Positions 56,798 to 64,000 of a DNA stretch of 64,000 nt are shown piece by piece; within the stretch, counting starts at the first letter, position 1; each line of letters begins with the position of its first letter. The position numbers and the translations under genes were made by a program. Origin of the DNA: Narthecium ossifragum (Eukaryota; Streptophyta; Magnoliopsida; Dioscoreales; Nartheciaceae); the NCBI GenBank assembly GCA_963920575.1, contig OY986967.1, forward strand, positions 6,343,166 to 6,407,165, written 5' to 3'. The notes under the pieces are model-generated. The model was not told the DNA's origin, did no database searches, and saw only the letters and a program-made list of their open reading frames with translations.

Positions 56798-59108
56798 TGT
56801 CGCGCCCCGACCCGCGAAAGCCCAACCAGGCCGGGCGACGCGAACCGAAACCTAACTAAATGCGGAAATAATGGCGAGGGGTTCCCTCTAACTTACTGGT
56901 TTCATTAAACAATTCATAAGCACCCCTGAATAATACAATAATTTAAAACCTCAACAGAAATAATATAATAATCCAAAACCTCAAAGGGGTTACAACAGTT
57001 TATACATCATACTCCCGTAGGAGACTAACTATAACAAAAGTGTAGAAAATGATCACCGATCCTCAGACACCGCCAGACGTCGCCACGCCACCAAACAACT
57101 GCCCGGTAAGGGCTACTGAAGAAGAGCTGGCGCCTGCACCTGCAAAACGCAGCCTGGGTAGGAATGAGCATAAAGCTCAGTAGGGTTCTACACTACGTCA
57201 CACAGAAGGAAGGGGGAACGCAACAGTGTCGCCCCCAAGCAAGACTTGGGTGTGCAGCAAGGGTCCCATAACCCTTTGCCGGTGTCCCTAGGCATACCCA
57301 ACCATGGTCACCCCAAAGGACTGGGCCCATCCTGGATACACCTAGTGTCGAAGGGTTCCAACTGTGGTCACCCAAACGAACTGGGCCCCCATTGGTCGCC
57401 ACTGCGGGCAGGAACAGACACTGCCTGGGCTGGACTTACTCCGACGGACCCCAAAGGACAAGAACCGACACCGGTTGCACCCACAACATCTGGCTCGAGG
57501 CCGACACGACCTCTATAATCACCAAGCAACATGTGTACCAGTTATCTAAGCCTATCATCAAGTTTGACTGGACACCACAATTCGATCCTGGACCAAACTA
57601 CCCAACCCCGGTCCTAGGGCTAAGTCCGAGCTTCCAGCCTCGGGACGGCGACCCATAGATCACTCACGCCCTAACCATGCAACTAATGCATAACAGAGAA
57701 TGCATGCTATGAACATACACAAGCAAGAGGAATAGACATGCAATAGTATGACAAGGCAACATACAAGTCCAACTGGATCGCTGCAGTGGTACTACCAACC
57801 GCTGCCAGCCGATCCATAGCGGGTCCCGGCCTTACGACGGTACCATGACCGTCAACCGCGAACTCCTGCAACGGGAAGCAACCCCGAAAACTTTGATGAA
57901 CAGTAAAAATATAATATTATAATCCGACCTTATAATATTATATTTAAAACACCAAAACATTGTCTACAAGCAGCTAGTTGACCCCGTAGATCCGACATCC
58001 AAACGACGTCAGATTCGAGATCCAACTTATATTCCAGTAGATTAACGGGAAAACACTAATTAAAACCGCTAATCAAAACTACCTTACCAATGCTTGCTGC
58101 AACGCAGCCCACCCGTGCGAAAACCATAGCAAATCATAGGAAAATCAGAAAATTATGAAGTCAACTGGGTTTGAGAGTAGATTCAAATATCTACAACTCT
58201 TATGCTCATCACAACCCAAGATGATACATGTACCGATCGGAAAATGCGCCGCAAGCCCGCTGTTCTTCAAGAACAGCAAAAACCGGAAAATCCAAGATTA
58301 ATCATTCATAAATCCTACTAAAACCTCAACCAAAGTTCATGAAACTTAAACCAGAAATTATACTAACCTGCTAGATTAAGAGAAACCCATTTAAACACTC
58401 TCGTAGGTAGAAAAACCTACCGAACAACGCTAATCCTCGGCTGATTTCCTGCTAATCAGTCACCAAAAAGGTTCCAAACCACTTCAGGGATCTTCCTCTC
58501 GTTGCCACGGATCCAACGAGCTTTTGAACACCCAAAACGGTGGCCGGAGGAGGGAGAACGGAGGAGAAGAAGATGGGATGCCGGAAGAAAACAGAGCAAG
58601 TAGAGCTTGCGGGAAGAAGAAAGAAAGAACGAAGAAGAAGAGAAGGAAGAAGAGAAGGAGAAGGAAGGGGAAGGCCGGGGAAGGTGGGGAAAAAGGGAAG
58701 AAGAGGGGAGGAAGTCCTCTCTTCTCCTGACAATGGAGGATGACGGCCACGACGGTCGTCTTCTCCAAGCTCAACTGCCGCGACTTTCTGGTAGAGAAGG
58801 ATCGATCTTCTTCTCAAAGAAGATCGATCTTCTTAACAAGAAAGATCGATCTTCTATCAAGGAAGATCGATCCCCTTTGCCCAGAAAACCAAACTTGGGC
58901 TAAAACACAAGCCCAAGCCCGGATCTTCCGATCCCGGGTCCACCTAATCATTCTAATAAAACTCTAACACAAACAAGGTCAGTGTGTGGATTCGTTGGTG
59001 TGAAACAAACCGACAAGGCGCAATTTACCAAATTGCCCTTGTGGTTCACAACGAGCCACGGGCCCGACCCAGGCGGTCGACCCAGGAATGGAGGGACAAG
59101 TCCTCACA
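56798..59108 (-). repeat. Solo LTR, TGTGAGGAC family, 2311 bp
   Basis: On the plus strand it runs from TGTCGCGCCCCGACCC to AAGTCCTCACA. It is nearly the same length as the solo LTR at 26423-28736 and collinear with it: CCCGTAGGAGACTA, CGCAGCC-GGTAGG, GGGTCCCATAACCC and TGCAACGGGAAGCAACCCCG occur in both. The flanks TGGGC and TGGTG are not an exact duplication. AAGATCGATCTTC palindromes are at 58800-58870. Confidence 0.85.
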
Positions 59109-59328
59109 TGGTGTGCCGCCGGCAACGAGAGGTCGCGAGCTATAGAAAACGGTGACGGGAAGGAGGACATACGGCCGGTCGGAGTCGAACCGGTCTAAGA
59201 TCAAGATCTGGGTCACATTCTCCACGTTGCCACCATCGCTCCACCGTCGACATAGTAAAAGCTCGAGCTCGAGCCCCAATGGCCTCCACTGTCGCCGCTA
59301 GCTCTCACCACTTAGATTTGGCACCTTC

Positions 59329-60333
59329 TGTTAGTCCTAATATTGTTCTGATGATGTCAATATATGTTTGATGATAAAACATTAGTTTAATATTAATATC
59401 CCTTACTTTGGAGAGCATTAAAATCATATTTAATGTGTTTTTGTACTGACGGTCGATGCGACGGATGATGCATGGATCGACGGTGGGGTATGACGGTTGA
59501 TGCATGGATCGACTGTGAGGTCTGGCGGTTGATGCAAGGATCGACCGCGGAAGCAATTCATGGGAAAATAGGCGACAGTCGATGTGACGGTCGATGAACC
59601 GATTGACCATGGGCTATGTGACCATGTCTTGGAGTCACGATCGAACGAGGTATCGATCCTGAGAAGCGGTTTTCACAACAGAGCCTGACGGTCGATGTCA
59701 CGGTCGACCGTGAAGGTTTACGGATGATGCATAGATCGACCGTGGCCCAAGAAGAGCCTGGCGGACGATGTGAGGAAAAGAGCCGTTAAAGAGCCGTTGC
59801 AGGAGAAGAAAATAGCCGTTGGGAGGCTATTTGGAGGGCTTTAAAAGAAAAGTTGCAGCAAACTTGCCAAGCACTTAGGGGGAGCTAAGGGATTATTGTA
59901 ATAATATTCTAGCAAGTTTCTATCTCTTTATTAGTGAGCTAAACCTTTGTAAAACTACTTCAAGTGTGAAGTAGACTTTGAGAGAAATATCCAAAATAGA
60001 GGTTGGAGGGATTGTAAGGTTGCCAAGCACCCATAAGCTTGGTAAATAGATTGCCAAGCACCCGAAAGCTTGGTGGACAACTTGTAAGAGTTCCTGCAAG
60101 TAGTGGAACATCAAGGAAGACCTTGAGTGAAGTGAACGTAGGCAAGGTTGGCCGAACCACTATAAAGTTTCTGGTGCAATCTCTCTAACTCTCATCTCAT
60201 ATCCTTGCTTTAATATAGATTTTCTGCTGTTATCATTTGCAAACATATGATTTAATTAGACTCCTTCTATCTAGATTTCCTTAATTGATTTTATTGTACA
60301 AGGCCTAAGATCAACCCCCTTCTTAGACCTTCA
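59329..60333 (+). repeat. Solo LTR, 1005 bp, target duplication CCTTC
   Basis: Starts TGTTAGTCCTAATATTG and ends CTTAGACCTTCA. CCTTC lies at 59324-59328 and 60334-60338. GACGGTCGATG palindromic repeats at 59449-59770 precede a TATA-like CTTTAAAAG near 59840. CCAAGCACCC-AAGCTTGGT repeats occur at 60020-60080. Confidence 0.9.
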
Positions 60334-60620
60334 CCTTCGCCCGGCCTCCTTACATGACTCCTCCCAAGACCCCACCCATCACTGACAGGGGGAGCAGGGG
60401 GAGATCGAGATGGAAGATCAAGATCGTGACAGGGGGAGCATGGGGAGATCGGCAGATCGCGAGGGGAGCAGGGGGAGATCGAGATCGCGACAGGAGGAGA
60501 TCACGACAAGCCTGAAATCTTAAAATTAAATGGGTAAACGGGTTGACCCGCCTAAACCCCAACCGAAACCTGTTTATTTCGGGTCGGGTTCATGGGTCTT
60601 GACCTGGATTGCCACTCCTA

Positions 60621-61121
60621 ACGTCCACAACCTCGTGCATCAGATTCATTGACAAATCTTCTTCTGCTTTTCTCCTTAGCCCATTCTAAGGCTTTCAAAA
60701 CATCAATCATCTCTGCTTCAAAAGGAGTTCCTGCAGCTACCACTTCACCCATAACCCAGGAAGCCTCCCCTTGCCTCTTTAATTCTACCGTCGCCACTGA
60801 AAATTGTCGCGTATCTGGGTCGTATGAAGCATCAGTCTGCAACACCGAACTGTCAAAATTAATCTCATTTGATCTGAAATAATCCGTTTTTCTTTTCCTT
60901 CCCAGAAACTCCTCCGCAAGCCTCTTCGCTCTTTGGGCCAACACTCCACCTGACTCCCCTCGAGCTTCAAAGACACACAGATTTCTATCCCTCCAAGCAA
61001 TCCACAAACCATAAGCCATAAAAGCTTTAAGCTTAAGAGCACCCTGTTGACTAGATGATCTTGAGATTACGTCCAGAAGGACACCCATATTCCAGTCACC
61101 TAAGTGCACATCACACTCCAA
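60621..61121 (-). pseudogene. LINE RNase H domain, N-terminal part (minus-strand LINE)
   Basis: Reads LKAFMAYGLWIAWRDRNLCV, then VLQTDASYDPDTRQFSVATV and FEAEMIDVLKALEWA, then FVNESDARG. This RVT_3-type RNase H has its first Asp in QTDAS, Glu in EAEMI and second Asp in NESDA. The frame runs into the insertion at 60620. The C-terminal part resumes at 56165-55985 (EQLAKRIWNLLLEFESVLFF, then NILADRVARWCR). Confidence 0.85.
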
Positions 61122-61223
61122 AAGTAGCAGCTGAATGACATCATATGCAAACTGGCATCAAATAATGCATGATGAATGGTTTCTGGGTGAGCTTCACACT
61201 TAGGATAGAGCCTCTCCGTAATA

Positions 61224-61551
61224 TTACACCACATCCACAAAGCCTCTTACCGGTAATTTGCCTTTCAATGCTTTCCATAGAAATTGTTTTACTCTTGGGT
61301 CAACTGGAAGGTGCCATAAGTTCGACCAATTCACCTCTCCTTCATACCTCCAACTTGGTCTGTATCTTTGAGATAAACGTTTATATGCTGAGGACGCTGT
61401 TACTCTCCCATCGAAGTTAAATGTCCAACGAGCTTCATTACTCCCTATTTGCAGTTGACAAGGTAATCCAACAATAGCATTAATGATCTTAGAGTGAAAC
61501 AATTCTTCCAACAGTTCAACATTCCACCCAATCTCAGTCATCAAGCCTCCT
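61224..61551 (-). pseudogene. LINE zinc-binding domain, RVT_zf type (minus-strand LINE)
   Basis: Reads WNVELLEELFHSKIINAIVG, then ARWTFNFDGRVTASSAYKRL and LWHLPVDPRVKQFLWKALKG, then KLPVRG. These are hallmark blocks of the plant LINE zinc-binding domain downstream of reverse transcriptase. The hAT-like insertion at 61560 separates it from its upstream part at 62212-62540. Confidence 0.85.
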
Positions 61552-61559
61552 ACTACTAA

Positions 61560-62203
61560 TAGGGGTGGCAATTTGGCCCATAACCCGCGAACCCGACCCG
61601 ACCCAACCCGAATTTCACGGGTTTGGGTTTAGGGTATTCGGGTGTGGGTCGAAAACGGGTCGACCCGCCGCTGACCCGTTACTGTGCGGGTCGGGTTCGG
61701 GTTTAGGAGGCTAACCCGTATAACCCGTGACCCGAACCCAACCCATAACCCGTTAACAACCCGCTTGACCCGTTATCCCTATATATTAGAACTTTAGATA
61801 TACAAGTTTATGAGGAACAACTGTTGGTTTTTCCATTATTGTATGATGGTGATGTTATTTTGTTTTATAGGTACTTGTTACTTGTTAAACAGGTTGTTAA
61901 ACAGAAGATTATGTGTTATTTTGTTAAATAGGTTGTTTACATGTTGTTAAACGGGTCAACTTGACCCGAACCCAACCCGACCCGTTTAATAAACGGGTCA
62001 GGTGGGTTGGGTCGGGTTGACCCGTTTAAAAGTGGGTCGGGTTCGGGTTGACAAAATTGACCTGTTTAGTAAACGGGTCGGGTTCGGGTTGACAAAATTG
62101 ACCCGTTTAGTAAACGGGTCGGGTTCGGGTTGGGATTTTTGGTCGAGATATCGGGTCTCGACCCGACCCGAACCCGACCCATCGACCCGTATTGCCACCC
62201 CTA
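61560..62203. mobile_element. hAT-like non-autonomous DNA transposon, 644 bp, 8-bp target duplication
   Basis: The terminal inverted repeats TAGGGGTGGCAAT and ATTGCCACCCCTA are perfect. The 8-bp target duplication ACTACTAA lies at 61552-61559 and 62204-62211. The interior is dominated by GGGTCGGGTTCGGGTTG/AACCCGAACCCGACCC repeats in both orientations. There is no transposase. It interrupts the minus-strand LINE. Confidence 0.92.
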
Positions 62204-62211
62204 ACTACTAA

Positions 62212-62543
62212 GTTCTCTGCTTTCTGCCCACAGAAGAATGACAGTTTAGACAACAGGGCTTCATCCATCACCCAATGATCCTCCACTACTCTCACTTTAC
62301 TATGTCTCCCTGGTAACCAATGGAGCCCCAAATTTAAATCCTTTGCTTCCTTACAAACTTGTTTCCAGTGGTAAGAACCTCTGTTTTTGAATTTAGGCAA
62401 CCTTCCAACCCACTAATACTTAGCTTTAGCAACCATAGTCCACACAGACTCTTTACCTCGCAGAAAATCTTCCATTCTCTTCAATTTCGATGCCCAGTGC
62501 CATAATGAAAAATCCTTCACCCCAAGCACTCCAAATTTTTAGT
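62212..62543 (-). pseudogene. LINE fragment upstream of the hAT-like insertion
   Basis: Reads [30 protein letters not shown], a stop, then LPKFKNRGSYHWKQVCKEAK, NLGLHWLPGRHSKVRVVEDHW and FFCGQKAENLVV. This is the stretch between reverse transcriptase and zinc-binding domain. The LINE ends abruptly near 62543, a 5' truncation. Confidence 0.75.
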
Positions 62544-62544
62544 G

Positions 62545-62950
62545 TTGTGGTCGGCGACGCTGTGGCGGAGGAGGCGCTGAAGAACGACGTGTACACGGCG
62601 ACGGAGTACAGGGATCTGGAGAAGCTCCAGAGGTTGTTGGAAAAGGAGGGGTGCTCCATTTCCGAGCCCGACGGCTGTAGAGGGCCGCCCTCAATAACCG
62701 CGCGGCCGCCGCACAGAACATCCTTGAGGTGCCCCCCTTCTCTGTTTCCGACTTCCAGATCCAAACCCCCAAACCCACCCCACTCTCTCTTCTGGTGTCT
62801 CCCTCAACCCCGGTGACCACCCCGACCACCCCCCTCTCCTCCCTCTCGCATCATCATTGACCTCTCTGCAGTTGGCGTTAGCGTCGTGGTCGGCGGTGCT
62901 GTGGCGGAGGAGGCACTATGGCAGAGGAGACGCTGAAGAATGGCGCAGGG
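62545..62950 (+). pseudogene. Captured fragment of a TIP1/PAT24-type ankyrin-repeat protein S-acyltransferase
   Basis: The frame from about 62560 reads [20 protein letters not shown], then [16 protein letters not shown], which is the conserved start of the ankyrin region of plant TIP1/PAT24 S-acyltransferases ([20 protein letters not shown] in Arabidopsis). After a frameshift it continues [14 protein letters not shown] at about 62687-62728. The rest of the gene, including the DHHC domain, is missing. A partial second copy of the first block (GTGGTCGGCGGTGCTGTGGC...) lies at 62882-62945. It is a relic with no complete frame. The carrier element is unknown. Confidence 0.75.
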
Positions 62951-62954
62951 TGAG

Positions 62955-63316
62955 CGTGAAAGAATAGCCTCTCGACGGGAGAGATGATCGTCCTCTCTGT
63001 GGGAGAGAAAATCAGAATTCTCGAGAGGAGAAAACTACTCAAAACTTCATGAATTCAAAACTGACTGAATTACAAATTCTAAAACTCCTTTTATAGACTA
63101 AGGAGTTACCAACTTACAGATGGCCTCAAATTAAGAATTAAACTCAAACCCAATCACTAATCAACCAATCCAGAATTAACAAAGAAGAAAATGGCTACAA
63201 ATAGAAAAACCTGTTAAAAATAGTAAAGACCGATAACCTGCTTAAAAAGGAAAGATTTTCCCTAAACAGATTTTTAGGCCATAAAGAAAAGGAATCTGGA
63301 TCTTTGGAGGCCTAGG
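62955..63316 (-). repeat. Probable LTR (3') of the gypsy element entering from the right
   Basis: The minus-strand TATA CTATAAAAGGA lies at 63086-63096, followed by a CT-rich leader. It lies directly 3' of the integrase C-terminus. Neither end could be fixed. Confidence 0.45.
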
Positions 63317-64000
63317 TCATGGAGAGATCAAAGATCTCCGATGAATCTTGTGGAGCTCATCGAGCCGGTTGAAACGGCTGGTCACACGCCCCGATCGGAC
63401 ACCGTGGCCGAAAGTTACGCCCATCCGACGGTCACGATCGTACGGAGATCTGAGTCGGACTGAGGGAGTTCGAATACGACCTGAACTCCTAGGGAGTCTC
63501 TCTGGATTAGGCTCAGCCATGTCTGGATCTGGAATTGGTCCTGCATCATCCTCCCCTGGTTGGAAAGGACTCATCCTCGAGTCTAATTCGGATCGAACCC
63601 CTTTGTAAGGAACCATATGCTTCACGTTAAAGGTATCAAAAATCTTCAAGTGGGGTGGGAGCCGAACTCGATAGGCATTATCATTAAATTTCTGGAAGAC
63701 TTCACACGGTCCGACCTTCTTATCTCCCAACTTGGAATATTCATCTGCTGGCAGCCTCTCTCTAGTCAACACGGCCCACACTTAATCTCCGACGTCGAAG
63801 GTGACAAGACGACGATGCCGGCCCGCCAGGCTTTTATATCTAGCATTTGTGAGTTCCAATTGAGCCTTGACTTGATCCTGAATGGTGTGGACATGCTCAA
63901 TCATATCTTCAGCTCGAAGGTTTGGTCGACCAATCTTGGGAACCGAAACCAGATCCAACACGCCCATCAGATTGGACCCAAAAACTACTTCAAAAGGAGT
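63317..64000 (-). pseudogene. Ty3/gypsy integrase C-terminal region, partial, one nonsense codon
   Basis: The frame enters from the window edge with TPFEVVFGSN and continues through VKAQLELTNARYKSLAGRHR and VTFDVGD. A TAA at 63782-63784 stands where Gln is expected, then the frame resumes with VWAVLTRERLPADEYSKL, KKVGPCEVFQKFNDNAYRVR and FDTFNVKHMVPYKG, ending at 63317. These are the last blocks of chromovirus-type gypsy integrases (compare the PF-x-VVYG and FNVKHL-x-PY motifs). The integrase catalytic core lies beyond the window. The tail after NVKHMVPY is Arg-, Ser- and Pro-rich, with no obvious chromodomain. Confidence 0.85.

Larger units (their letters stand above)
56166..60620. mobile_element. 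hAT-like non-autonomous element inserted in the LINE, itself carrying two solo LTRs
   Basis: The right end on the minus strand is TAGGAGTGGCAATCC, matching the terminal repeat of the intact hAT-like element at 61560. The left end (CTAATTCGGGTTCACGG) is degraded. Both sides carry the family's GGGTCGGGTT/AACCCGACCC repeats (56180-56395 and 60535-60605). The likely target duplication is weak: ACGTCCAC on the right, TGCTCCAC on the left. Without the nested LTRs it is about 1.1 kb. The GC-rich stretches 56400-56797, 59109-59323 and 60339-60530 are element interior of unknown origin. Confidence 0.5.
55939..62543 (-). mobile_element. LINE (L1-type), 5'-truncated, interrupted by two hAT-like elements
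   Basis: On the minus strand the element starts near 62543 inside the RT-to-zinc-finger region ([17 protein letters not shown], then [11 protein letters not shown]). It runs through the zinc-binding and RNase H domains and ends in an A-rich tail (T-rich on the plus strand, 55939-55954). A hAT-like insertion occupies 61560-62203, and a second insertion occupies about 56166-60620. After removal of both, about 1.5 kb of LINE remains. Confidence 0.8.

Noticed and set aside
56798..59108. Target duplication for this solo LTR
   Set aside because: The flanking pentamers TGGGC and TGGTG share only three bases in a row and are not convincing.

Overview
This is a flowering-plant nuclear window. It is probably from a monocot, because the captured gene exons are GC-rich, but I cannot fix the species from sequence alone. 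Nearly all of it is nested transposable elements and their relics. I see one gene that looks real: a neprosin-domain (DUF239) secreted peptidase-like gene on the minus strand. Its exons run from 42701 down to 32795, and its introns are swollen by insertions. Two runs of N (694-893 and 39950-40149) are assembly gaps.

Layout. 1-693: a gypsy gag fragment (minus). 894-1440: GC-rich and GA-rich tandem repeats. About 1480-8229: a short minus-strand LTR element with a Met-tRNA primer site. 8643-28778: a roughly 16 kb Athila-lineage retrotransposon (minus), swollen to 20.1 kb by two later solo LTRs. It has LTRs of 2080 and 2081 bp, gag, a pol with two nonsense codons, a long GATC-palindrome-rich spacer with an acidic ORF, and a third ORF. 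28906-31850: a decayed copia element (plus). 32795-42701: the neprosin gene. Its introns hold a solo LTR, an LTR fragment, an N gap and an array of near-palindromic units.

43889-45505: a Pack-MULE-like element carrying a 4-coumarate:CoA ligase exon fragment and a receptor-like-kinase fragment head to head. 45877-50556: a non-autonomous LTR retrotransposon with two 1218-bp LTRs. 51217-52267: a copia-type solo LTR. About 52758-52785: a Helitron-like 3' end. 53755-55830: a LINE fragment (plus). 55939-62543: a second LINE (minus), split by two hAT-like insertions, one of which holds two solo LTRs. 62545-62950: a captured fragment of a TIP1/PAT24-type ankyrin S-acyltransferase gene. 62955-64000: the 3' end of a gypsy element (minus).

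Five solo LTRs have perfect 5-bp target duplications, so LTR-LTR recombination has trimmed the locus often. Unrelated LTR families here share dense palindromic arrays upstream of their TATA boxes. Apart from the neprosin gene, no set of genes works together here; the genes that can be named are mobile-element genes or captured, broken host fragments.
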